64,000 nucleotides of DNA from assembly GCF_032271945.1 (NCBI RefSeq), contig NZ_CP130319.1:2871001-2935000 (forward strand). Direction: 5' to 3'. Every line of letters begins with the position of its first letter. The first letter of the stretch is position 1. The notes beneath the pieces are model-generated. The model was not told the DNA's origin. It saw only the letters and a program-made list of their open reading frames with translations, and did no database searches. Positions 8,007-16,324 of the stretch are shown here, one piece after another. A program made the position numbers and the translations under genes. The stretch comes from Paenibacillus sp. MBLB1832. Lineage in GTDB: Bacteria; Bacillota; Bacilli; Paenibacillales; NBRC-103111.

Positions 8007-9785
8007 CTAAGCATGTATATCAATCACATCGGTCGTTCGCTTCCCAGCATACGGAATGGCAGGGAGCTCAATGACCACGATCGTTCCGACATTCTTGATG
8101 CTGCGAATTTTTATGCCATAGCGTTCTCCGAAGTGGAGCCGAAGCCGCTCATGAACATTGTTCAGCCCAATACCCGTAAACCGCTCCTTCTGAAGGGCAG
8201 CTCCGCCTGTTTGGATGACCCCCTGAAGCCGATCAGGCTCGATCCCTACACCGTTATCTCGAATCACGAAACGCAGTAATCCACGTCGTACTTCGCCCCG
8301 CAGACTGATTGCCCCATGCCGGCGGCTTGGCGCTATGCCGTGAAAGATCGCATTCTCGACAATAGGCTGCAGCGTCAGCTTTAGAATGGAGCAGGTTCCT
8401 ACAGCAGTTTCTACTTGGTATTCGAAGGTGAACTTATCGCCATAGCGTGTCTTTTGAATTTGCAAATATTGCAGAAGTCCCTCCATCTCCTCATCTACAC
8501 TGACGAACTCCGATGTCTTATCAAAGCTAAATTTCAATACCCCGACCAGCGCTCGAATCGTTTCCTTCACTTCATCGGTCCGATGCTGCCTGGCCAAACT
8601 GCCGATACAAGCAAGCGTATTATATAGAAAATGCGGGGCAATCTGGCTCTGCAGCACCTTCAGCTCCAGCTCTTTCTTCCGGGCCTCCATCTCCTTGGTT
8701 TCCAGAAGCAGAACTCGAATCCGTTCCATCATCGCATTGTAGCTTCGCGTCAAGCGGCCTATCTCATCATCGCGGCGAACCGTAATGCTGGATACGACCT
8801 CCATATCACGGACGCGGTCCATACGAATAGCCAGCATGCGGATCGGGTGTGTCATAAGGCGGGACATCGCGTATGCCGTCAACAGCAGAGCGGCCAGCAT
8901 GATCATGGCGCCTGTCTGATAGTCGTTATATAGTGTGGAGATATTCTGATAAAAGTAGCTTTCCTTAATGAAGAAAATGAGCGACCAGCCTAGCCGGTTC
9001 TGACCTGATTTCAGCACAGCCATCCTTCCCTGCGGTCCATCCAGCTCCTGAGAGCCGACTGGAAGCTCGGCCAAGTGCTTAACGAAATCATCCGGAAGCT
9101 CGGTAAGGTAAGCATTCTTCTTGCTCGGAAGCAGCTCTGTCTGCCTGTCATAGCTCACTAGCTCGTTCCTATCGGATATCAGTACAAAGGTTTGCTCGTG
9201 CTGGGACAGCTCAGTCAGCTTGCTCCTCAGCTTATCCAAATTCAGCTCAACGACTGCGACTCCAAGCCGCTGCCCTTGCTTATCGAACACAGGCCGGGCA
9301 ATGGCTACCGTGTAACCAGATTGCGGTGAGTTATAGGGCTGGCTGACAATCGAATAGGCATTCACCTGCGCCATTTCATAAAGCTTTGGCAGCATTGGAT
9401 TGCCTAACACCTCGTAGAATACTTGGGAATTGCTGAAGATAGTTGCATCCGTACGCATAATATAGACGTTCTTAACTGTATTGCTGTTATTATCCGCCAC
9501 CGAGCGAAGGAAATCTTCGACACTTTTGTTGTCCGTTGATTTCAGCAATTCGATATTGGCTGAGAGAAGAAGAAGGATATTCTGTCCATTATCGAGATAT
9601 GTGTCTAGAAATTGATTCGTTCTAGCAATCAGCTGCTGCGCGTCATCTACAATCTGATGCTTGAATAAACTGGCGGCGCGGTTGTAATTATTGGCGGCCA
9701 GGAAGGCGAACAATGTGAAGGTGACGAGAAATAACAGTAAGAATTGCTTGGTGGCCATACTCCAGCTTCTGATCCAAAGCACCAT
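8007..9785 (-). CDS. YesM-type sensor histidine kinase
   Basis: Membrane sensor kinase of 592 residues. Two spans (about residues 12-30 and 290-310) flank a Cache-like extracellular sensor. Next comes a HAMP segment (MSRLMTHPIRMLAIRMDRV), then the His_kinase box with the phospho-acceptor His in QSQIAPHFLYNTLACIG, the N box PIVENAIFHGI and the G box DNGVGIEPD. It follows the response regulator by 5 nt, so the two are co-transcribed. By position it senses an extracellular signal linked to the downstream importer. Confidence 0.9.
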   Translation of the reverse strand: MVLWIRSWSMATKQFLLLFLVTFTLFAFLAANNYNRAASLFKHQIVDDAQQLIARTNQFLDTYLDNGQNILLLLSANIELLKSTDNKSVEDFLRSVADNNSNTVKNVYIMRTDATIFSNSQVFYEVLGNPMLPKLYEMAQVNAYSIVSQPYNSPQSGYTVAIARPVFDKQGQRLGVAVVELNLDKLRSKLTELSQHEQTFVLISDRNELVSYDRQTELLPSKKNAYLTELPDDFVKHLAELPVGSQELDGPQGRMAVLKSGQNRLGWSLIFFIKESYFYQNISTLYNDYQTGAMIMLAALLLTAYAMSRLMTHPIRMLAIRMDRVRDMEVVSSITVRRDDEIGRLTRSYNAMMERIRVLLLETKEMEARKKELELKVLQSQIAPHFLYNTLACIGSLARQHRTDEVKETIRALVGVLKFSFDKTSEFVSVDEEMEGLLQYLQIQKTRYGDKFTFEYQVETAVGTCSILKLTLQPIVENAIFHGIAPSRRHGAISLRGEVRRGLLRFVIRDNGVGIEPDRLQGVIQTGGAALQKERFTGIGLNNVHERLRLHFGERYGIKIRSIKNVGTIVVIELPAIPYAGKRTTDVIDIHA

Positions 9786-9790
9786 GGCAC

Positions 9791-11338
9791 TTACCCCCTC
9801 TTGAATTCCGTTGGCGACGCCCCGGCATGCTCCCGAAAGGTAGTCGTGAAATAGCGGTAGCTGGGTATACCAACGGCAATGGCGACTTCATAGACACGCA
9901 TCGTAGTTGTCTGCAGCAGATGAACGGCCCGTTCCATTCGTTTGCGCGTGACATAGTCGTTGTAGGAGATCCCCGTCTCTTCCCGGAATAACCTGCTAAA
10001 ATAAGTGGAGCTTAGCTCGACATGCTCCGCTACCTGAGTGAGCGTGATCGGCTTATCCAGATGCACCTCGATATAGGCCTGAGCTGCCGTAATTTCCTTG
10101 CGCTGCTTAGCTTTTGGGCCATACCCGCTCTCAATCTCATGGACCGCAATGGCGATTAGCTCACTTAAGCTGCGTACTTCCATCATGGCGTTGGCCGTCT
10201 CCACGCGCTTCTCGATCCCCCCTTCGGCCGAAACGTCCACCCACAGCTGCCGCCACTCGAGCACCAAATTTTTCAGTACCTCTGCAGGAAGCCGGTGCTT
10301 GCTAGCCCAACGCGTTAGCTCGTTGCGCAGACATTCCACCAGCTTAACGCGGTCCCCTTTCGTCTGCCGCAACTTCTCTGCCATCTGTGATGCAGCTGCC
10401 GAAGAGAGGGGCGCCGCTGAAGCTTTCCCTCCAATGAACACCTTCACCGCCTGATCATAAAATCGAAGCGTCTGCTCTTCCGTGACGAATTCGTACATCT
10501 CCCTTAGTTCTTCGGGCTTGCGGACCGGCTCACCGACTACGGCGTATATATTCACCGCACCGCTTAAATAAGGGAGCTGGCGCTCCACCATATCGCATAA
10601 CGTACTTGTGATCGTCTCAAGCTGGCTTCTCAGACTGATGGAAGTCATCGACTCTTGGGAGAAGAGCAGCACATACACGCCATCCTCCGCAGGCAGCCAG
10701 TGAAAAGGGTGCTTCGGCCATTCCAGCCTGGTTAGCATCTCCTCCACCTCGCGATGCACAAAAGGCCTGTAGGCCTTGCGAGACTCTACATGGATAGCCG
10801 TAAGCCACAGGGGCATGAGCAATTTAAACCGACTTAGAAAGAACTCGCTAATCTCCTTCTCACTGACAGCTGAGCCATTGGTGAGATTAACCCATTCCTT
10901 CGATAGCTGCCAGCGCCGATCTTCCGATTCTTTCCTGTGAATCGATCTTGCCCGATCATGAGCCTCTCTGGCCTTATTCAGCGCCTCAGCTAATTCCTGC
11001 TCTTGCATAGTGACCTTCACCAGATAACCTGTCGCCCCAAGCTGCAGCGCTTTGCGCGCATATGCGAAATCCGAATGACACGTAAGCAGAATCACCTGAG
11101 TAAGGGGAAATTCCTCTTTCAACTTGCTGAACATCGTTAAACCGTCCATGACTGGCATGGTAATATCGGTCAATACGATATCGGGGGAAAAATTACGGCA
11201 GAAAATCAGCGCTTCTTCACCATTCTCCGCTTCTCCCACTAGCTCCAAGCCATTTGCCTCCCAAGGAAACAAACGCAGCTCCTGCCGCAGGGGGACTTCA
11301 TCATCTACGACTAAGACGGTCAGTAAATCCCGGTTCAT
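9791..11338 (-). CDS. YesN-type response regulator with AraC output
   Basis: A 515-residue regulator. The N-terminal receiver has the acidic VVDDE pocket, the phospho-acceptor Asp in VLTDITMPVMDG and the conserved Lys in ATGYLVKV. A long central linker follows, then a C-terminal AraC-type double HTH (ITLTQVAEHVELSSTYFSRLF and the final YRYFTTTFREHAGASPTEFK). The ATG at 11336-11338 is preferred over an earlier in-frame codon because GGGAGGT lies five bases before it. Probably activates the importer/PhyH operon. Confidence 0.9.
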   Translation of the reverse strand: MNRDLLTVLVVDDEVPLRQELRLFPWEANGLELVGEAENGEEALIFCRNFSPDIVLTDITMPVMDGLTMFSKLKEEFPLTQVILLTCHSDFAYARKALQLGATGYLVKVTMQEQELAEALNKAREAHDRARSIHRKESEDRRWQLSKEWVNLTNGSAVSEKEISEFFLSRFKLLMPLWLTAIHVESRKAYRPFVHREVEEMLTRLEWPKHPFHWLPAEDGVYVLLFSQESMTSISLRSQLETITSTLCDMVERQLPYLSGAVNIYAVVGEPVRKPEELREMYEFVTEEQTLRFYDQAVKVFIGGKASAAPLSSAAASQMAEKLRQTKGDRVKLVECLRNELTRWASKHRLPAEVLKNLVLEWRQLWVDVSAEGGIEKRVETANAMMEVRSLSELIAIAVHEIESGYGPKAKQRKEITAAQAYIEVHLDKPITLTQVAEHVELSSTYFSRLFREETGISYNDYVTRKRMERAVHLLQTTTMRVYEVAIAVGIPSYRYFTTTFREHAGASPTEFKRG

Positions 11339-11368
11339 CCGGCACCTCCCATTTGCTTTGAATGAATT

Positions 11369-11382
11369 GGTAAACGCTTTCA
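11369..11382 (-). promoter_or_regulatory. Candidate cre (CcpA) site
   Basis: GGTAAACGCTTTCA matches the Firmicute cre consensus TGWAANCGNTNWCA at 13 of 14 positions. It lies about 30 bases upstream of the response regulator start, where CcpA binding would block transcription. This suggests glucose repression of the whole YesN/YesM-importer locus. Inferred from sequence only. Confidence 0.6.
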
Positions 11383-11840
11383 AATTATAAGTGTAACATA
11401 CTCCTCTCTGGAGACAATATGCAGAAATTATATCATTTTATCCACAATGGGAAACAAATTGCAACCATCATAAGGGAATAGATATTAGAGATACCTAAAG
11501 CAAAGCATCGCTTCAACTTTGAAAACAGTTGGCAGCGGTGCTTTTGTGTGATTCAACGAAAGAATTCCCTCTATTTGATTCTTGTCCCCAGTATTTGTCG
11601 ATTCATGATTGTAAATAAAAAGTTCAGCAGACTCTATTTAATCTACCCCTTAATATTGGCTCCAAAAGAACATGTAAATTTGGAATAAACCATCTTTGCT
11701 TCGAACAGTTCCATCTTACAAGAGTTGACTGATTCTAAATATTGATTTTTAATGACCTCATGTTCTTCGATAACCCAGTTAGCATAATGAAGAATCTAAT
11801 TGTAATTTAAATCCTAATAACTTTCTATTTTAATTACAAA

Positions 11841-11975
11841 TTATCCTGCCAGTGGTCCTATTTCAGCTTTGTCTCGATCTTTTAAATCAATAAAGTCCCA
11901 GTCAACTTTACTACAACCTTTGCATGGAATTAAATAGTTAATTTGCTGATCATTAGCTGAGAATATTGGTCTCAC
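11841..11975 (-). CDS. Possible 44-residue protein or gene remnant
   Basis: A GTG-started frame of 44 codons (RPIFSANDQQINYLIPCKGC, then SKVDWDFIDLKDRDK and IGPLAG). Its composition (CxxC pair, acidic/basic alternation) looks like real protein. The GTG overlaps the stop codon of the upstream frame fragment in the arrangement GTGA, which is typical of translationally coupled genes. The upstream frame is itself truncated, so this may be the surviving end of a decayed operon. Family not recognised. Confidence 0.35.
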   Translation of the reverse strand: MRPIFSANDQQINYLIPCKGCSKVDWDFIDLKDRDKAEIGPLAG

Positions 11976-12221
11976 CTCGCAAGTTCAATGTCGTCTGGTC
12001 TTACAGCAAACAATGCCTTTGTAATTCCAGCCTCACCCGAAAACTCTAAGAAATTGTGTCGCAAGAATACAATGTAGGCACTTTTGTGTCATTGGACAAT
12101 AGTTTTGTATAGTTTTCCCTTTTATGCTGATAACACCACGCCTACTCCCTCTATGGAGTAACGCTTTGCTCTTAAATACTCTCGTTTTCTCAGTTTTTGA
12201 CCATCAATACTTTTCAGGAGA

Positions 12222-12368
12222 TTACATTTTAATGGTATGAAGTTGTAGATGAAGAATATTATGGATATTCCAAGGGGCAAAAGACTCTCTACCTAAACCA
12301 TCAGATATAAAAAAGGATGGAATGGTAATGGTGTATGGTTGCACCTTTGGATCTCCATATGTGCTCAT
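12222..12368 (-). CDS. Possible 48-residue protein, unrecognised
   Basis: A frame beginning MSTYGDPKVQPYTITIPSFF and ending in LQLHTIKM. A GGGAGGG sequence ten bases upstream could be its ribosome binding site. The neighbouring frame continues with protein-like sequence to 12,122, so this may be the 5' part of a longer frameshifted gene. Unknown function; could be chance. Confidence 0.3.
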   Translation of the reverse strand: MSTYGDPKVQPYTITIPSFFISDGLGRESFAPWNIHNILHLQLHTIKM

Positions 12369-12518
12369 GGCGGTCAACCCTCCCACTTCTCTTTTACGTA
12401 ACGTACATTAACTTCATCAGAATAGTCATTGTACTAAATTACATTGTGTTTAATATCCAGGAATTTTCGATTCGGAAGTAGGAAGCCTACGAATAAATGG
12501 ACATACTAACTATTTTTA

Positions 12519-13217
12519 TTACTGCTTTTCCTTGATACGTAGCCAAGCTTCCGCCATTCGTCTTCCTAAGCTTCGTGCAGAAGGTGCATCATAATGTAAA
12601 CAGTCTCCTCCGTGTTGTAGACCATCTGAAGAAACAAACTCATAGCAAGGAAAATCATAGCGAGCCGATTTTAAAGCGGAATTAATGTGACCAGTGTAGG
12701 GATATTTGTCTTGTTCAATGAATGTCCCAAGTTCCGATGCAATAAATGGAACGCTCGGTACCATTAATTCTTTACGTATGTCTGCAAGTAAACTATAAAA
12801 GCGCATTCCGTACGACTCAGCATCTGCTAGATTGGTAGAATCACTCTCTCCCTGTGCCCACAAAATCCCTCGAAGTTGCCCTTCCTTCATTGCCAAACGA
12901 CAACGATCTATAGCTGACAAATAGAGGTCTCCAGTGGAAACCCACCTTTCAATTTTGGTACCGCCAACGGCGCATGGAATTAATCCAATTGAAGATATAT
13001 TAGTTGTCTGTAGAACTTCTTTTGCAAATGGTAAGCCAGGACCTACACCCACAAGTTCAGGTTTATCAAAGTGAATTGGCTCCTGCGCGGCCTGCCACTC
13101 TCCATTTTGATTTAATACTTGAATACGTTCATCACTTGCTTCCGATAGATCCTTTTTTGTTAAAGCGCCTCTACCTGCCATATTTGATTGTCCAATGAGT
13201 AAGAACAGATCCATCAT
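12519..13217 (-). CDS. SGNH carbohydrate esterase (sialate O-acetylesterase-like)
   Basis: A 232-residue esterase of the SASA/DUF303 (SGNH hydrolase) type. The nucleophile Ser is in the N-terminal LLIGQSNMAGRG block; AVGGTKIERW and WAQGESDS form the oxyanion blocks; the catalytic acid/His pair should lie in the C-terminal HYDAPSARSLGRRMAEAWL block. No signal peptide is visible, so it is predicted cytoplasmic and may remove acetyl groups from imported oligosaccharides. A GGAGGG site precedes ATG ATG. It stands alone among decayed sequences. Confidence 0.85.
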   Translation of the reverse strand: MMDLFLLIGQSNMAGRGALTKKDLSEASDERIQVLNQNGEWQAAQEPIHFDKPELVGVGPGLPFAKEVLQTTNISSIGLIPCAVGGTKIERWVSTGDLYLSAIDRCRLAMKEGQLRGILWAQGESDSTNLADAESYGMRFYSLLADIRKELMVPSVPFIASELGTFIEQDKYPYTGHINSALKSARYDFPCYEFVSSDGLQHGGDCLHYDAPSARSLGRRMAEAWLRIKEKQ

Positions 13218-13765
13218 AAATTCCCTCCACTATATCCTATATATTCCAAAATATTCCTATAAATATTATTTCTCTAGTTTAAAATACACGACAATTTGGG
13301 CATTATCTTGTCCAAGAAGATGTAGTCTTACAATCTTTTGCACGAAAGGAAACTAGAAAATTTGAAAACGTACGCTTAGCAGCACCCTGCCTTCCAGCAG
13401 CTTAATCCTAAGGCGGTGGTCATTGAGCCATCAATAATGCTTGTATTACTATACTTCAATATTTTTCTCATAACCAATCAGTGAATATAATCGGTTTCCT
13501 CGCCTGTAAAAGTGATTTGATAAAATCGGTTATACCGGTTATCCCCTTCCCATTGCCGTGTAACGTGACCATTTTCGGTAAGGGTTTTTAGTCGCTGACT
13601 GAAATAAGCATCATTATTACTTTTCCAATTTTAACTCCCCATTTTCATACTCAAACTGTAATTACCAATTGACATAAAATCTCATTGAGGGTGTTATTCT
13701 TTATGTACATTAACAGATACCACATTTATTTCTTTTCCTTCGCTTTCTTGTCTCTCAGATAAAAC
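13218..13765. other. Intergenic stretch holding one gene remnant
   Basis: About 550 bases. Only the C-terminal remnant listed at 13478-13640 is protein-like. The rest is AT-rich and I see no convincing promoter, repeat or RNA structure in it. Confidence 0.4.
13478..13640 (-). pseudogene. C-terminal remnant of an unknown, possibly winged-helix protein
   Basis: An open minus-strand frame without a start gives NNDAYFSQRLKTLTENGHVT, then RQWEGDNRYNRFYQITFTGE and a stop at 13478. The helix-turn-strand pattern (QRLKTLTENGHVTRQ, then paired strands) would suit a winged-helix module. Just upstream, in another frame, FEYENGELKLEK ends at a double stop, so the gene is frameshifted and has lost its front. 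Family not identified. Confidence 0.45.
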
Positions 13766-14734
13766 TTAAGAAAATTTTAAATTGGCTAAACGTTCTTCCA
13801 AAATCATGCGCAACTCATCAGGAATCCGACCAAACTCGACCCCTTTTCCTAAAAACAAAAGCCAATCCGCATAATAAGCCAGCGCTTCAACATCGGTTAC
13901 ATCCAGCTGAACATTGAAAATCCCGCTAGACTGAAACATACCAGTAAATGACAATCTAATCCCTGGCGGGTGCATTCGCTTAAATCGCTGAATCCCAGTC
14001 GTATCTAGTTTCACAACAAGATTGGCCTCACGTGCAACGAGGCGTTTTTTGTTTAAAATCTCTTGCTCAGACAACTTCATCTCAAGCTCAGATATTGCAG
14101 AATCTCGCAGCATCTCAACAGGTAAATAACGAAACTCATCCGCATCAAAATCATACACCTCTACTAACCACCGAGCGTTTGAGTTAAAAATATGAAGTAA
14201 AAAAACGTCCAGCAACTGTGGCCAGCCAAGACTCTGCTCATAAGTCACGCGCAAATGCTTATCTCGCACAGCAAGTGAAATCAACTGGTTCAGCTCCGCT
14301 GGTGCCGCGTCATCGAGCTCCAAAAGATTCGGATTGGCAGGATTCGTATTTTCAAAAAGTAAAATATTATTCAGCTCAATCAGCTCGTCCTGCTGGGTTT
14401 GCGAAGCGATGCCGATGAGCTTTTCTGTGATTGAGCGGCGATTTTGCAGATAAGGCAGCTGTGAATTTTTTGAAGCGATAAAGCTGATAAAAATCGCCTT
14501 CAGCTCTTCTGGCGTAAAGCGGGCGGCGGGCAGATACTGATTTTGCAGGACATTGTAGCCGCCACCGCGTCCAAGCTCGGTCGTCAGCGGAAAACCCATC
14601 GCCTGAATCTCGTTAATGTCTCGGATCGCGGTCGCGCGGGAAATCTTGAACTCCCTCTGAATCTCGGCGATTGTAAAATGGGCGCGGTTATTGATATAGC
14701 GCATGATCAAGTTTACTCGTTCTGTTTTTTTCAT
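13766..14734 (-). CDS. HTH/WYL-domain transcription regulator (YafY/DeoR-like)
   Basis: A 322-residue regulator. The N-terminal DeoR-like HTH is visible (FTIAEIQREFKISRATAIRD, INEIQAMGFPLTTELG wing). The central and C-terminal part has the WYL ligand-sensing arrangement (ISLAVRDKHLRVTYEQSLGW, then NARWLVEVYDFDADEFRYLPVEML). It is divergent from the GyrI-like gene at 14871, with an operator-like palindrome between them, so it probably controls that gene and itself in response to a small molecule. The pair is more AT-rich than the flanking catabolic genes and could have been acquired together. Confidence 0.88.
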   Translation of the reverse strand: MKKTERVNLIMRYINNRAHFTIAEIQREFKISRATAIRDINEIQAMGFPLTTELGRGGGYNVLQNQYLPAARFTPEELKAIFISFIASKNSQLPYLQNRRSITEKLIGIASQTQQDELIELNNILLFENTNPANPNLLELDDAAPAELNQLISLAVRDKHLRVTYEQSLGWPQLLDVFLLHIFNSNARWLVEVYDFDADEFRYLPVEMLRDSAISELEMKLSEQEILNKKRLVAREANLVVKLDTTGIQRFKRMHPPGIRLSFTGMFQSSGIFNVQLDVTDVEALAYYADWLLFLGKGVEFGRIPDELRMILEERLANLKFS

Positions 14735-14798
14735 AATTTTATTGTATCAAAAAAGTAGCAAAAGAAAAATGTCTGAGCTGACGCGGACTCGATAAAAA

Positions 14799-14815
14799 GT
14801 ATCACTTTTTGATAC
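14799..14815. promoter_or_regulatory. Palindromic operator between WYL regulator and GyrI-like gene
   Basis: GTATCA-CTTTT-TGATAC is a perfect inverted repeat with a 5-base centre. A second half site, GTATCA followed by an A run, lies at 14744-14749 next to the regulator's start. The divergent position between a regulator and its likely target makes this the obvious binding site for the WYL protein. Confidence 0.6.
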
Positions 14816-14870
14816 ATTCAACAAATAGAATCAATCTTGTAAATAATAATTCTGCAGAGGAGATAATAAA

Positions 14871-15848
14871 ATGACTAATTACGCAATCAAAACAATCTCG
14901 GAAAACTACAAAATGACTGCTTTCGGTGTTGCATTTGAAGATTTCAACGACTGGGCAGGTAATGCAGCAAAAACTGCAGCAAAAAAAGCCGAGATAACGG
15001 AAAACGGCAAGCTTGCTGAACTTCTCGCACTAGCTGACGGCCAAGCATATCAAATCAACTACATTTTAGACGGCAAAGCTTGGCGCGGTTTCGGCGTGAT
15101 GGGTGAGTTCGACGTGGAAGGCGCGGTCGTCCTCGATTTCCTCGCTGGCGACTATCTCGTTGTGCCAGGCACAGGTGCTGACAAAGACCGCCTTGCTGAC
15201 GAAATTACAGGTAAAGTTTTCGGCGGCATGCTGCAAGCAGTCACAGAATACAAATATGTTGGTCCTGGTAACTCAACGTTCGTCAAAGAAGCTGAAAACG
15301 GTCAATTCTACGGTGAAATGTGGCTTCGTGTAATAAAGTTGAAGTTTAATCCAGTTAAAAGGAGTACTCCTATGACAGTCTATACACTTGAACACAAAAA
15401 ATCATTCACATTGACCGCTTATGGTTTCTCAATCCAGTCGAATTTCCAAGACATGCCGGCTATGCAAAAAGAAAAAACCGAGTTTTGGCGCAGACTCAAG
15501 GATGACGGGCGCTTTGACAAGCTCAAAAAAGCTGCAAAAGATGATCGTGAATGGTCAGTCAACGAAGTTTATCTAGGTAAACCGTGGAATTATTTCGCGG
15601 TAGAAGCTGGCAAATCAGTGGCTGACGCAACACGCATCATCGAGTTTCCAGAGAGCGAGTACATCGTGGTTGCAGGAAATGGCGACAAGGAAACCTTGTT
15701 TGACCAGCTGACTTACCGCGCTTTTGGCGAAGTCTTGGCTCAAATTACGGATTATGCGTACATTGGCGGTCCAAACGCGACGTATCGCAAAGATAACGGT
15801 GATGGCACTTTCTACGGTGAATTTTGGGTGCCAGTGGTTAAAAAATAA
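14871..15848 (+). CDS. Tandem GyrI-like effector-binding protein (probable stop-loss fusion)
   Basis: A 325-residue protein made of two homologous GyrI-like/AraC effector-binding domains, residues 1-156 and 168-325. The halves align: LADGQAYQINYILDGKAWRG with YLGKPWNYFAVEAG; DYLVVPGTGADKDRLADEITG with EYIVVAGNGDKETLFDQLTY; FYGEMWLRVIK with FYGEFWVPVVKK. At the junction, codon 157 is TTG (15339-15341) where a TAG would give the first half a natural end. An AAAAGGAG site and an ATG at 15372 survive before the second half. I read this as two tandem genes joined by loss of a stop codon. Such domains bind hydrophobic drugs or regulate gyrase and AraC-type factors; the ligand is unknown. Confidence 0.82.
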   Translation: MTNYAIKTISENYKMTAFGVAFEDFNDWAGNAAKTAAKKAEITENGKLAELLALADGQAYQINYILDGKAWRGFGVMGEFDVEGAVVLDFLAGDYLVVPGTGADKDRLADEITGKVFGGMLQAVTEYKYVGPGNSTFVKEAENGQFYGEMWLRVIKLKFNPVKRSTPMTVYTLEHKKSFTLTAYGFSIQSNFQDMPAMQKEKTEFWRRLKDDGRFDKLKKAAKDDREWSVNEVYLGKPWNYFAVEAGKSVADATRIIEFPESEYIVVAGNGDKETLFDQLTYRAFGEVLAQITDYAYIGGPNATYRKDNGDGTFYGEFWVPVVKK

Positions 15849-15861
15849 AGGTTTATGCCAA

Positions 15862-15893
15862 GGATCCGAGCTGCCAATAATGGGCTCGGATCC
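15862..15893 (+). terminator. Hairpin after the GyrI-like gene
   Basis: GGATCCGAGC and GCTCGGATCC make a 10-base-pair stem immediately after the stop codon. It is not followed by a T run, so factor-independent termination is uncertain. Confidence 0.4.
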
Positions 15894-15902
15894 AATACTG
15901 GT

Positions 15903-16246
<344 letters not shown>

Positions 16247-16324
16247 TAACATCTCTCCTCATTTTTTACGGACTAAATAACAGAAGTTTCATCGAAATAT
16301 ATGGGCAGTTAGGAGGAATACAAC

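Larger units (their letters stand above)
11384..12518. other. Gene-poor stretch with coding remnants
   Basis: About 1.1 kb without a full-length gene. The minus strand from about 12,370 to 11,840 holds several short stretches that read like protein although no frame stays open: two small frames listed separately, a C-terminal fragment (HNFLEFSGEAGITKALF, then AVRPDDIELAR) ending at 11,972, and a further stretch (SIDGQKLRKREYLRAKRYS) ending at 12,122. An imperfect hairpin with stems AAAGCA and TGCTTTT lies near 11,500-11,545. The rest shows nothing I recognise. The pattern suggests decayed genes rather than regulatory DNA. Confidence 0.4.

Noticed and set aside
8415-8933. Plus-strand ORFs antisense to the YesM kinase
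   Set aside because: Fully contained within a well supported kinase gene on the other strand, without domain-like sequence.
15862-15893. Riboswitch or attachment site suggested by the long GGATCCGAGC hairpin
   Set aside because: A simple stem directly after a stop codon without a second copy; better read as a weak terminator.
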